From a virus: a DNA stretch of 64,000 nucleotides. Both the position numbers and the translations under genes were made by a program. The DNA is taken from IMG/VR virus record IMGVR_UViG_3300018432_000005, positions 1-64,000 of that record; one strand, written 5' to 3'. Shown in pieces: positions 17,315 to 26,700 of this stretch (within the stretch, counting starts at the first letter, position 1; each line of letters starts with the position of its first letter). The notes below the pieces were generated by a model. It was not told the DNA's origin, did no database searches, and saw only the letters and a program-made list of their open reading frames with translations.

Positions 17315-18357
17315 CGGTCACGTTCTCTGTGCCGACGGGTGAGTTCCTGCCATCGCGCACCGCGCCGCGCGTCTTCACGTGCACGCGCGAGCTTGAGTTT
17401 GCATGCGTGCGGTATCGACCTGACGCTGACAAGCCCGTTCCGCGCGCAGTCGAGATGGTCTGGTTCAACGGAGAGTTTCAATACCCTTACTCGCTCGCTT
17501 CGAACGTCAAAGGCAACACGTACACCGTCGTTCGACAGGGCGGCTGGTCTGAGGATCTCGAGCTTCATGTGCGCGAGGTGACGCCGCTGCCGGCGACGCT
17601 CTGGTCGACGCTCTACCAGAAAGACCTGCGCACGCTGCCCAATCAGGTGATCCTGCCGAAGCTCTACGGCCAGTACCTGGATAGCGGTTACATCCCGGTC
17701 ACGCTCGACGGCGTTGCATGGGCGCTGCAAGCAAACAATGGCATCGCGAGCGTCGTCAACGGCGCAGGCATCGCTGTCACGTCGAACGGGACAGCGAGCG
17801 GCGGCAACGGCTACGCGGGCTGTCACATGAGCATTCGCGCAGACCTGTTGCCTGGCTTTGACCCGGCGAAGAAGACCTGTGTGCAGATTCGCGCGACAGG
17901 CTTGGCGACGCAGCTCAAGCACGTTGGGGCGAGCATGTACACGGGAGCTTCCCAGTACGCGCCGGCAAACGATCATATCGGCGTGCGCTTTGGCGTCGGC
18001 GGATCGGGCGTGCGCGCGAACATCTTCGGCATCGTGGGCACCAACGGCTTTTTCACGGCCAACTACTACGGAGTCGATCCGCTCGTCTCCACACCTGACG
18101 TTGGCAATCGCGTCTTCGCCGTCGCGTGGTCACCCAAGTTCATCGACACGCAGGGCAACCAAAGTCAGGCCCGGTACTCGCTGTTTGGCAGCTGGGGCGG
18201 GGCGATGCCGGCCCCCGAAGACATGGAGCCAGTGAGCGCGAACAAGTTCTCGTTCGACATCAACGATCCTGCGCTCGCGGGCATGTACGTCGGCGCAGAC
18301 TCGGGTGGCGGCGAGCCGATCTTCCACCTGACTCACATTCGGGTGTTGCAGAAATGA
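17311..18357 (+). CDS. Unknown virion protein, copy 2 of a tandem pair
   Basis: 348 residues, overlapping copy 1 by 4 bases (ATGA) and clearly derived from it by tandem duplication, now well diverged. Conserved blocks are the N-terminal FxVPxG, the GGW motif near residue 90, SGGNGYAGCHMSIRA near 170 and the closing LTHIRVLQK. Two diverged copies in the baseplate operon suggest different ligand specificities or a hetero-oligomer. Confidence 0.85.
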   Translation: MTVTFSVPTGEFLPSRTAPRVFTCTRELEFACVRYRPDADKPVPRAVEMVWFNGEFQYPYSLASNVKGNTYTVVRQGGWSEDLELHVREVTPLPATLWSTLYQKDLRTLPNQVILPKLYGQYLDSGYIPVTLDGVAWALQANNGIASVVNGAGIAVTSNGTASGGNGYAGCHMSIRADLLPGFDPAKKTCVQIRATGLATQLKHVGASMYTGASQYAPANDHIGVRFGVGGSGVRANIFGIVGTNGFFTANYYGVDPLVSTPDVGNRVFAVAWSPKFIDTQGNQSQARYSLFGSWGGAMPAPEDMEPVSANKFSFDINDPALAGMYVGADSGGGEPIFHLTHIRVLQK

Positions 18358-18926
18358 CGACCGATTTCGCCGTCTACTACCTGCCCGAAGGCGAGCAGCC
18401 CGAAGCGGGCGACGTCGCCGTCTACCCGCTGCCGCTCGTCACTGAAGAGACGCGCTCGAGTGTCCGCCAGCGCGCGCCCATCTCCGACGTCCGCATGTTT
18501 CACGGACCGGATGGCGGCGACATCGCCTTCGTTGGCGGTCTGCTCGAGATGTCTGACGGTCTGTTCGAGGCGGTCTACCTCTCGCTGTTCGGCGGCAACG
18601 ATCGCGACAGCGGATTGCCGGGCGACCTGTCTAAGCAGTGGTGGGGCAACTTCTCGGAGCCTGACCCCGCCAAGCACTACCGCAGCGAGACGCAGTTCTT
18701 GCTCGACACGTTGCCGCCGACGTCGGGCAACCTCCGCCGCATCGAGGCGGCCGTGACCAATGACCTTGCGTGGCTGACGTCGTCGAAGCTCGTGCGCGCC
18801 GTGCGTGCGACCGTGTCGATGCCCGCGCGCTCGAGCATTCACATCGCGGGCGAGATCGACGTCGACGGCAGCGCCGAAGGCTATCGATTTGCCATCCCGC
18901 GCACCTGGGGAGCACGCGCCGCATGA
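18354..18926 (+). CDS. Baseplate protein, Mu gp46-like
   Basis: 190 residues, GP46 family: FHGPDGGDIAFVGGLLEMSDGLFEAVYLSLFGGN is the diagnostic block, followed by LRRIEAAVTNDLAWL. ATG at 18354 overlaps the previous stop (ATGA), which fixes the start; longer upstream frames are not coding. Acts with gp47 in building baseplate wedges. Confidence 0.87.
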   Translation: MTTDFAVYYLPEGEQPEAGDVAVYPLPLVTEETRSSVRQRAPISDVRMFHGPDGGDIAFVGGLLEMSDGLFEAVYLSLFGGNDRDSGLPGDLSKQWWGNFSEPDPAKHYRSETQFLLDTLPPTSGNLRRIEAAVTNDLAWLTSSKLVRAVRATVSMPARSSIHIAGEIDVDGSAEGYRFAIPRTWGARAA

Positions 18927-20116
18927 GTCAGCAGATCCCGACGACGCAAGCGCTCTCGGAAGACTTCGTCGCGCAGATGGACGCGGCGACCGAGCACACC
19001 ACGCCGCTGCTCGCGCGCGCCTACACGCGCGTGCTCGGCAAGGTGCAGGCCGGCGTGTACGTGCTCCTGTACAAGTACGTCGGCTGGATGCTTCTACAGC
19101 AGTTCATTCAGCACGCGTCCATGCGTGAGACGACGATCCTCGGCCGCAAGATCCGGCCGCTGGTCGAGTGGGGACGGCTCGTCGGTGCTGGCGATCCGCT
19201 CGAAGCGACGCGGGCCGAACTGACGATCGCCGTGCAGGTGCAGGTGCAGACCGGGAGTCTGCCGGCCGGCTCGCAGCTCGTGTTCCCGTCGAGCGGCGTC
19301 GTGTACGTCACGACGGCCTCGATCGCGCTCAATGCCGCGACCGTGTACCCGACCGTCCGCGCCGTCTCGGATCAGCGCGGCGGCGCCGGCGCGGGCACCG
19401 TCGGCAACCTCGCGCCGGGCGCCGTGTTGCAGTTCGCGCAGCCCCTGCCCAACGTCGCGCGACAGGCGCCCGTGACGGCCCAGACGGTCACAGGCGCCAA
19501 CGCAGAGACCGAGCCCGCCTACCGCGCGCGCATCATCCGCCGCGTCCAGGCCAAGCCCCAGGGCGGCGCCGCGGCCGACTTCCGGCTCTGGGGCGAAGAG
19601 AACCCCGGCATCCCCCACGTCTACCCGTACCGGGGCGCCCCGGGCGAGGTCGACTTGTACGTCGAGGCGACCGAGGCGAGCTCGGGCAGTGTCGACGGCA
19701 TCCCCACAAGCGGCCAGCTCGACGCCGTCAAGGCGCTCGTCGAGCTCGACGTCGCCGGCCGCGCCTCGCGCCGCCCCGTGCTCGCCTTCGTCAACGTCCT
19801 GCCGATCACGCGCACGGCCTTCGACGTTCGCGTGACGGGACTCGAGAGCAGCGACGAGGCAGCGGCGGAGGCAGCGATCGAAGATGCCGTCGACGAGTAC
19901 CTGCGCTCTCGCGAGCCCTTCATCGAGGGCCTCGCGGTGCTGCCGCGCCTCGACCGCATCACGCAGGCGGCCATCAGCGGGATCATCGACGACGTCGTCG
20001 CGTCGCTGGGCGGCAGCGTCGCAGCCGTCGCGCTTGAGCAGGGAGGTAACCCCTTGCCCGCGTACACCCTGGCCAAGGGCGAGAAGGCAAAGCTTGGCTC
20101 GGTCACTTCCATCTAA
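18923..20116 (+). CDS. Baseplate wedge protein, Mu gp47 / gpJ-like
   Basis: 397 residues, Baseplate_J family: VTGANAETEPAYRARIIRRVQAKPQGGAAADF, PYRGAPGEVDLYVEA and the C-terminal wedge-dimerisation part. ATG at 18923 overlaps the gp46 stop (ATGA). This protein lines the baseplate periphery and holds the fibres, in keeping with the fibre gene that follows. Confidence 0.92.
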   Translation: MSQQIPTTQALSEDFVAQMDAATEHTTPLLARAYTRVLGKVQAGVYVLLYKYVGWMLLQQFIQHASMRETTILGRKIRPLVEWGRLVGAGDPLEATRAELTIAVQVQVQTGSLPAGSQLVFPSSGVVYVTTASIALNAATVYPTVRAVSDQRGGAGAGTVGNLAPGAVLQFAQPLPNVARQAPVTAQTVTGANAETEPAYRARIIRRVQAKPQGGAAADFRLWGEENPGIPHVYPYRGAPGEVDLYVEATEASSGSVDGIPTSGQLDAVKALVELDVAGRASRRPVLAFVNVLPITRTAFDVRVTGLESSDEAAAEAAIEDAVDEYLRSREPFIEGLAVLPRLDRITQAAISGIIDDVVASLGGSVAAVALEQGGNPLPAYTLAKGEKAKLGSVTSI

Positions 20117-20137
20117 CGAGGGCGAGCGAACAACACC

Positions 20138-21004
20138 ATGGCGATCAAACCGAAAGAGCGATACCCGGCGCAGATCGAGGTCAGCGATCCGGGCTATCCC
20201 TGGGGCAAGGCGCGCAACGTCGGGACGGCGGGCGACGGCTCGGGCACGCCTTGGACGGCTGCTGTAGCCAACGACATCTTCGGCTTTTTTCAGGCCCTCT
20301 TGCACGCAGGCGGCAACATCGAGCCGAGCGACGAACCCGACAAGCTCGGCGCATCGCAGTATCTCGATGCCATCCTCGCGATCATCGGGAGCGGCTTCAA
20401 CGTGCTTGCCGGCACGCTGTATCAGAAGGCGGCGTTTCTCAATAAGAACTACGCCTGGAGTGGCACGCACACGATCTACGCGCTGATCGCCGACTACTCG
20501 TTCAAGCTCGGCAGCAGCAGCGCGATCGAGACGGCCATGCCGCTTGCTGTCAGGACCATGGCGCCCCTGACATCCGCGCAAGCCCTTCGCTTCAACAACT
20601 CGATGGTCTGTTACTTCTCCATCGATCGTCTGTACGTGAAGAGCGACGGCGCAAACCCGATGGCCGTTCGCTTCAACGTGCGGATCCCGTCTGGCTGCGA
20701 GTTGCTCGACGTGATCGTGTCCGGCAAGCCGAACGCGGACCCCATCACCGTGACGCTTCATCGACTGACAAAGTCGATCCTCGTGGGCAACCCCGGCTCG
20801 CACACGGAATTGTCGCTGACTGTTGCGGCGACGATCACGGGCAGCGCGAACAACGTGACCGCGACCCTGCAGGTGCCCGAAGTCATCAACAACGCGACGA
20901 GCGAGTATTGGGTCGAGGTCAACGTCGGCAATGACGCTACGACGCTCGCTCATATCCACTTCGTCGAGCTGCATTGGGTTCCGAAGTTTCTGTCGGCGCG
21001 TTGA
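20138..21004 (+). CDS. Tail fibre protein (short)
   Basis: 288 residues. The N-terminal TPWTAAVANDIFGFFQALLHAGGNIEPSDEPDKLGASQYLDAI is the conserved phage fibre attachment segment also seen in lambda Stf-type proteins. The rest is an all-beta tip domain without a recognised family. Placed between gp47 and gp48, unlike Mu where fibres follow gp48. Confidence 0.82.
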   Translation: MAIKPKERYPAQIEVSDPGYPWGKARNVGTAGDGSGTPWTAAVANDIFGFFQALLHAGGNIEPSDEPDKLGASQYLDAILAIIGSGFNVLAGTLYQKAAFLNKNYAWSGTHTIYALIADYSFKLGSSSAIETAMPLAVRTMAPLTSAQALRFNNSMVCYFSIDRLYVKSDGANPMAVRFNVRIPSGCELLDVIVSGKPNADPITVTLHRLTKSILVGNPGSHTELSLTVAATITGSANNVTATLQVPEVINNATSEYWVEVNVGNDATTLAHIHFVELHWVPKFLSAR

Positions 21005-21005
21005 G

Positions 21006-21233
21006 ATGAGACGCCGCGTCGGCCCTGATATCGTCAAGCGAGCCGAGCTCGTCGACACCGCGATGCGGCACTGTCACGTCGACGTCGACCGGTTGACCGG
21101 CGTCGCGCTGATCTTGCTGGGCGTCGAGTTGCTCGAAGACGACGGCCGCTCGCCTGACGACCTGCGCAACTTCTTCGAGAAGGTGCTCGCCGCAGCGCCG
21201 CGCGATGTTCGCGCGGACACGGCCGGTACTTAG
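21006..21233 (+). CDS. Small protein of unknown function
   Basis: 75 residues, ATG at 21006 one base after the fibre stop. Charged, helical (VDRLTGVALILLGVELLEDDGRSPDDLRNFFEKVLA). Its stop codon overlaps the 3' end of the convergent lipoprotein gene by 4 bases. No family recognised; could be a fibre chaperone from its place. Confidence 0.6.
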   Translation: MRRRVGPDIVKRAELVDTAMRHCHVDVDRLTGVALILLGVELLEDDGRSPDDLRNFFEKVLAAAPRDVRADTAGT

Positions 21234-22024
21234 CGGCAGGTCTGCATGCGCAGTTGGGTCTTGCGGGGTGCGCCGCAGGTCCAGCTCGTCTCGCGGGTGT
21301 AGTCGAGCTCGACGCCAAAGAGCGCGACCTCGCCGCACTTGGGCGCAGTCAGCCACCAACCTTCGCGCGGGCCATCCCAGCGCGCGCGAAGCACCTCGTA
21401 ACACTCTTGCTGGTTGGGGTAGTCGCCCGCTTCCCAATCGAAGTTCGCAGGCGGACAGCGGTAGTCGTCGGGTGTGAAGGTCGGGCACTGCGCCACCTCG
21501 GTCACGAGCGCGGTCTCTACGCCGTCGCAGTCGAAGTCGAAGGAACCATCGCCGCGGTGCTCGCCGGATCCGCCGACGGGGCGACCGGGGTAGGCGCGCG
21601 CGTTGCCGTCGTAGCAGTCGCTACCGTTGGTGACGTAGCCGCTCGGCAGGGTCAGCGTGCACGACGCGAGCGCCGTCGCGGGGTCGCCAAAGCCGTCGCC
21701 GTCGCTGTCGCGGTAGATGAGGGTCTCGCAGCGCGGGCGCTCGTAGACGGGCAGCGAGCCGGCGTCGGGCACCACGGCTCCGGCGTCGTGCTCGAGCGCA
21801 GCGGCATCGGCGACGGCGCTGGCGTCGGCCGCGATGGTGCCGGCGTCGGCAGGCTGCTCGAGCACGGCGGCGTCGCCCTGGGCGAGCTCGCTGCCGGCGT
21901 CGCGTTCGACGGCAGGACGCGCGACGACGGCATCGCCCTCGACCGGCGCCGCGAGCTCGAGCTCGTCGTCGCAGCCAACAAGCACACACATCGCCAACAC
22001 GCACACCGTCAGACTTTTCAACAT
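21230..22024 (-). CDS. MopE-like repeat lipoprotein, probable lysogenic-conversion gene
   Basis: 264-residue lipoprotein encoded against the tail operon. Signal peptide 1-17 with lipobox LVGC (lipidated Cys18), an Ala/Asp-rich linker to about residue 95, then a Cys-rich domain with DSDGDGFGDP (106-115), GSDCYDGNARAYPG (135-148) and FDCDGVE (164-170). This is the D-x-DGDGxGD ... DCxDxNAxxxPG ... DCDG layout of MopE-type putative metal-binding domains, common on the surface of myxobacteria and relatives. Not a virion gene by its strand. Most likely expressed in the lysogen and placed in the outer membrane, perhaps blocking superinfection; that role is inference. Confidence 0.85.
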   Translation of the reverse strand: MLKSLTVCVLAMCVLVGCDDELELAAPVEGDAVVARPAVERDAGSELAQGDAAVLEQPADAGTIAADASAVADAAALEHDAGAVVPDAGSLPVYERPRCETLIYRDSDGDGFGDPATALASCTLTLPSGYVTNGSDCYDGNARAYPGRPVGGSGEHRGDGSFDFDCDGVETALVTEVAQCPTFTPDDYRCPPANFDWEAGDYPNQQECYEVLRARWDGPREGWWLTAPKCGEVALFGVELDYTRETSWTCGAPRKTQLRMQTCR

Positions 22025-22084
22025 CGCTCGTTCGCCTCTGCCCGATCATATCGGACGGAAAGTGACGCAGCTTGAGAGGGGCGC

Positions 22085-22825
22085 ATGCTCTTTTTCCGCG
22101 TGCTGCAGCACCTACTGCCCCAGGCAACTGCGTGGCGGATCACGGTGCAGAAGACCTTACGGTCTTTCTTCGAGGGCCTCGCCGTCGCTCCGTCCGACGT
22201 GCGCGACTTTGCCGACGCAGCTTGGCTCGACATCTTCCCCACGACGACGCGTGAGCTTGACCGCTACGAGACGCAGTTCGGCCTGACGCCGGCTGCGACC
22301 GACGCCGCGCGCCGGCAGCAATACGCGGCCGCATGGAGCGCCCAGGGCGGGCAGTCGCCCAAGTACCTGCAGGACGTGGTGCGCGCGGCGGGCTTCGACG
22401 TGTACCTGCACGAGTGGTGGATCCCCGGCACGCAGCCGCCGACCAAGCGCGACCCGCGCGCCTACACGACGCTGCCCGAGATCGGTACCGTCCAGTGCGG
22501 CGAGCCGCTCGCCCAGTGCACCGAGCCCGACGCGCCGCAGCCCGACCCGTTGCCCGTTGGCGTCGAGGTCTGGGAGCTCTACCCGCAGTGCAACGAATGG
22601 CTCGTCAATGACCCCGGCTATCTGGTCAATCGCGACCTGACACGACGTGCGCCGCCACCGGTGCCGAGTGATCCCGCGCGCTGGCCTTACTTCGTCTACT
22701 GGTGCGGCGAGACGTTCGGTCAAAAGGCCAACGTCCCCGCAGCGCGCCGCGGAGAGTTCGAGCGCCTCTTGCTCAAGCTCTGCCCGGAATACGCCTGGAT
22801 CGTCATCTACGTCGACTACGTCTGA
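22085..22825 (+). CDS. Tail protein, Mu gp48-like (YmfQ family)
   Basis: 246 residues. DIFPTTTRELDRYETQFGL is the signature of the gp48/YmfQ (DUF2313) family. Four Cys pairs in the C-terminal half (CGEP..C, ECNEW-like, WCGE, CPEY) could bind metal. Separated from gp47 by fibre and lipoprotein genes. Its stop codon is the TGA inside the first unit of octamer array D. Confidence 0.85.
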   Translation: MLFFRVLQHLLPQATAWRITVQKTLRSFFEGLAVAPSDVRDFADAAWLDIFPTTTRELDRYETQFGLTPAATDAARRQQYAAAWSAQGGQSPKYLQDVVRAAGFDVYLHEWWIPGTQPPTKRDPRAYTTLPEIGTVQCGEPLAQCTEPDAPQPDPLPVGVEVWELYPQCNEWLVNDPGYLVNRDLTRRAPPPVPSDPARWPYFVYWCGETFGQKANVPAARRGEFERLLLKLCPEYAWIVIYVDYV

Positions 22826-22857
22826 ACGTCCGAGCGTTCGAGCGCTTGGGGAGGTTG
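22818..22857 (+). repeat. Octamer array D (5 units)
   Basis: ACGTCTGA, ACGTCCGA, GCGTTCGA, GCGCTTGG, GGAGGTTG in phase. The first unit provides the TGA stop of the gp48 gene, and the last provides the GGAGG ribosome binding site of the next gene (ATG 22864). The whole intergenic region is therefore made of array. Confidence 0.75.
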
Positions 22858-22863
22858 TTGCAA

Positions 22864-23727
22864 ATGGACTATCAGATCGTGAAGTACGAGAGCGGCGTTG
22901 TGCCTGGTGCCAACGCGGATCCGTACGTGCTTTTCAACAGCCTCGTCTATCGCGGCCAGAACCGCCCCGTCCGCTTCACCGACTTCGCGCGCTACGTGCT
23001 GTCGATCAAGAACCCGGCAGCGGGCACGCTCCGCGCCTACGCACGCGACAATGGGTCGAGTTGGGAACAGTTCTGGGAAGTGGCAGTGCCTGCCGCGACC
23101 ATGCGCAACAACCTGATCGGCATCCCGATCGAGCCGCACGACGATGTGCGAATCGATTGGGTCAACGGCGGCGTAGCGCAGACCGGATGGTCGCTGACGC
23201 AGGCGCTTGACGACGGCCTCGTCGACCTTCGTCTGTTCTTCGCGGACAGCTCGGGCAACGCCGCGCCGACGACCATCATCAGCGGGCAACTGCCGACGTC
23301 GCTGGGGCAGAAGACCAGCGCGCAGAGTCTGAGCGTCGTCGAGGCAAGCGACAGCGCCGTGCGCAAGGCGGCGAGCCTGCGTGGCTGCGTGCGTGGCGAG
23401 ATTTTGGCGATCACCGTCGGGCTGAACAGTAAAACGTTCAACGTGCCGGCTGCGTGGAAAGGCTACCACGTTCGCATCCAGGCCGACGGCTGCGACCTCT
23501 ACTATCAGATCTCGACGACGAGCACGGCAGCCGTTGCAGACAAGAATGCGCGTGCGCAAGAGGTGAACAGCCCGATCGACCTGACCGCGAGTGCATCGGG
23601 GAACGGCTGCTTCAAGATCCCCAACGGGACGAGCTTCGACATTCCATTCCCCGCCAGCTCGACCACGTTCGCGCTGCAGGCCAGCGTCGACGCCAGCGTC
23701 GCGCGCGCGCACCTGGCGGAGTCCTAA
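22864..23727 (+). CDS. Unknown virion-associated protein
   Basis: 287 residues, ATG at 22864 behind GGGAGG. Beta-rich with two domains: an N-terminal part containing IKNPAAGTLRAYARDNGSSWEQFWEVAVP, and a C-terminal part with YHVRIQADGCDLYYQIST reminiscent of small fibre-tip beta sandwiches. Not recognised. Between gp48 and the large fibre, so probably a fibre connector or tip. Confidence 0.8.
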   Translation: MDYQIVKYESGVVPGANADPYVLFNSLVYRGQNRPVRFTDFARYVLSIKNPAAGTLRAYARDNGSSWEQFWEVAVPAATMRNNLIGIPIEPHDDVRIDWVNGGVAQTGWSLTQALDDGLVDLRLFFADSSGNAAPTTIISGQLPTSLGQKTSAQSLSVVEASDSAVRKAASLRGCVRGEILAITVGLNSKTFNVPAAWKGYHVRIQADGCDLYYQISTTSTAAVADKNARAQEVNSPIDLTASASGNGCFKIPNGTSFDIPFPASSTTFALQASVDASVARAHLAES

Positions 23728-23730
23728 GCG

Positions 23731-26700
23731 ATGGGGCCGCTTCGTCGTCGACCAACAGACTGCGCGCCGTCGCTGTCGCCATGCGATCGCGCGTTCGACC
23801 GTCACCCTGCGCTCGCGCGTCGCGTAGGAGGCGGAGGCAACCGCGGCCGCGGCGGGCGGCGCGAACAGGCGCTAGTGGGGGTCACGAACTTTTCAGCCGG
23901 TAATCGGCTCGAGTCTGCGGGCGGCGAAGCGGGCGCCGTGACTGGTTTCGGCGTCGTGCTGCTCGGCAGGCTCGACCGCGTGGTCGCCGCCTACCGCGTG
24001 CTCTGTCGTCGTTACAACGGCGCCAACGGATACGCGATCGACATGCTCGCGAACAACGGGGCTTTCGCTTTCGCCGCGCTCGCCGATGACGGCACGCTCA
24101 AGCAAGCGCAGCGGTTCTTCGCGCAGTCCGACGTGGGGCGCATCGTGCTCTTCACGTGCCTGCTTCAAAACGGCGCGCTGCAGTTGTACGTGGGCCGCGA
24201 GCTCGTCGCGTCGACGCCCATCGTGGGCTATCGCGTGGCGACTGCAACGGCGAGCGGATTCGGTGCGGATGTTTCAGGCGTCACGCCCGCTGTAGACGCG
24301 ACGCTGATCGCGCACCTGACACTGCGCGGCACCCCGACGGCCGCCAACGTTGCCGCGTTTGCAGACGAAGTGCGTCTGACTGGCGACCTGCCCGAGAGCT
24401 TCCCCGGCGCGACGGTCACGCATAGACATAGCGTCAGAGACGAACTTCGCGACAAGCCCAACAACACGGGGCGTAAGACGCACGGGGCGCGCAACTTCAG
24501 CGCAGCGAATCACTTCGTCACCAACGCCGGGATGGTCGGTGCGGCGACGGGGTTCGCCGTCGCGATCGAGGGACGCTTCGATTCGATTCCGAGCGGCGCC
24601 AACGCGCGCATGTTCGGCAAGAGCAACTCTTTTAGCGCCGGCTGGCGGTTGTGCTGCATCAACGCTGCCTGGCAACTCAACGCGTTTGGCAACGCTGGTT
24701 CGGCGGACGAAAAAAACAGCCCGGCGTACACGGTCACAGCGGCCGACCTCGGTAGAAAGCGCCGCGCGCTCTTCGTTCACGATGGAACGAAGTTGCGGAC
24801 CTATGTCGAAGGCTACGGCCAGATCGGCGACGGCACAGCGATCACCGGATTCACGCCATCACCGGGCAGCCCGCAGTATTTCGGGCGCGACTTCGGCGGC
24901 GCAGAGGCGTCGGCCATGTCGCTCTTTGCGGCATGCACGGGACAAGTGGTGTTGTCGCCTGCGCAGGCGCTCGCCTACCTCGCGCAGTGCGAAGCAGCCG
25001 ACGCGCTCGTGCCGTTCGCCGGTGCTGAGCACTTCTACGATCTGACGCTCGACACCGGCAATGGAACGACTGTGTCGGCGACGATGACGGATCGGATCGG
25101 TACCGATCACATGGCGCGCGTGGGCGCGCTCGAGCTCGCGGTCGACATCGTCAAGGGACCCGCCGCGCCTGCGCAGATTACGGACACCGCCACGAAGGCG
25201 GGGGGCGATGCGCTTGTGGTCAAGGGAAAGCCCGAGATCGTCACGATCGACCCGTCTGTCGAGGGGCGGCGCACGCTGGGGGCGCAGGGTTTTTCGTCGT
25301 CGAGCTGCCTACGCACCGCGGACGGGGCGGGCATCCGTGGCGCCTCGACGGGCTTCCACATCCGAACCGTCGTGACCTTTGGCAGCCTCTCGGGTATCGA
25401 GTATTTCGCGAGTTGCGCGAACGCCTCGGCGACTAGGGGTTGGTCGTTTCTCAGGCTCAACGCAACGTTGTATGCCTATGCCGGCAACGACACGGCGGGG
25501 CAGTCGATCCGCACGCTGACCGCAGCCGACCTCAATATCCCGCACCTGCTCGAGCTCACGTACGACGGAGCAAAGATCGAGATGATCTACGACGGCGTGC
25601 CGTGTGGCGCCGCGACTGCGGGGTACACGCCCGTTGCCACGTCTCCCATGCTGATCGGCAACCTGACGGGGCTTGCCTATCCAGCCGCGTCAACGAGCGT
25701 GTATCTGCTCGAGGGCGGCAACTTCGCCAGCACGTTGGCCGAGACGCAAGCGGCTTACGCGTACTGGCAGCGCACCGGCAAGCTCGAACAGACCCCGAAG
25801 TCTGAGCACCTCTACGACCTGACTGCAGACATCGCCGCCAGCGGCGTCGATGCTGTGCCGGCGCAGGTGCCCGACCGCATCGGCACCGATCACCTGACGC
25901 GCGTAGGCCCTGATGTGCAGGTGGCGGGGAAGCGCGGGCTCGCGCTCTCGGCCAACGGCTACATGCGCGGCGCCCCGGGCACCACAACGGGGATCGCGGG
26001 CGCTCCTACCGCGCTCACCGTGTCCGTGCTGTGGCACGCGACGGCGAACATCCTCGCCTCGCACTACCTTGCTGCCAAGTGGGGGCCGGAAAGCGGGGGA
26101 CGAGGTTGGTTTATCGGCCGGTGGGGCGGAGCGGGATCAACAGGCGGGATTTACGTTCAACTGAACGGCACGCTGGTCGCCGCCTACGGTCTCCCAGCAA
26201 ATCTCATTGGTCAACTCATAGTGGTGTCGATCACGTACGACGGCACCAACCTACGGACCTATGTCGACGGTGCGCTCGTCAACACGAGCGCTGTCGCTAG
26301 CTACACGATCACGGATGCCGCCTTCACGGTGGGCACGCGCAGCGACGGCAACACATCGGGCGATGGTTCGTCGTTCTATGGTATCGACGGCGGCGCGTAC
26401 GTCGCCACGCAGGCCGAACTTGCCACGCAAGCGACTGCGAGCAAGGCTGCGGGGCGCGTGGTAGCCATCCCTGGCAAGAACGCCGATCGTCGATACAACT
26501 TCGACGAAGACGCAGTCGAGCAGGCGACGACACTGCCACTGCGCAGCATCAACCGTGCGAACGCGACCGATGATCCCCTTTTGCGCGTCGGCTCGGGTCT
26601 TACGCTCGCGCAGCGCACAGAGCGACTCTTCAGCTACGAGACGAGCCCCATCTGCACGTCTGTCGAAGATCTGTCGGTCGCCAACAACCTGCAGACTGCA

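Noticed and set aside
19094-21058. 654-codon antisense frame opposite gp47 and the fibre gene
   Set aside because: Shadow of two well-supported + strand genes; composition unlike neighbouring proteins.
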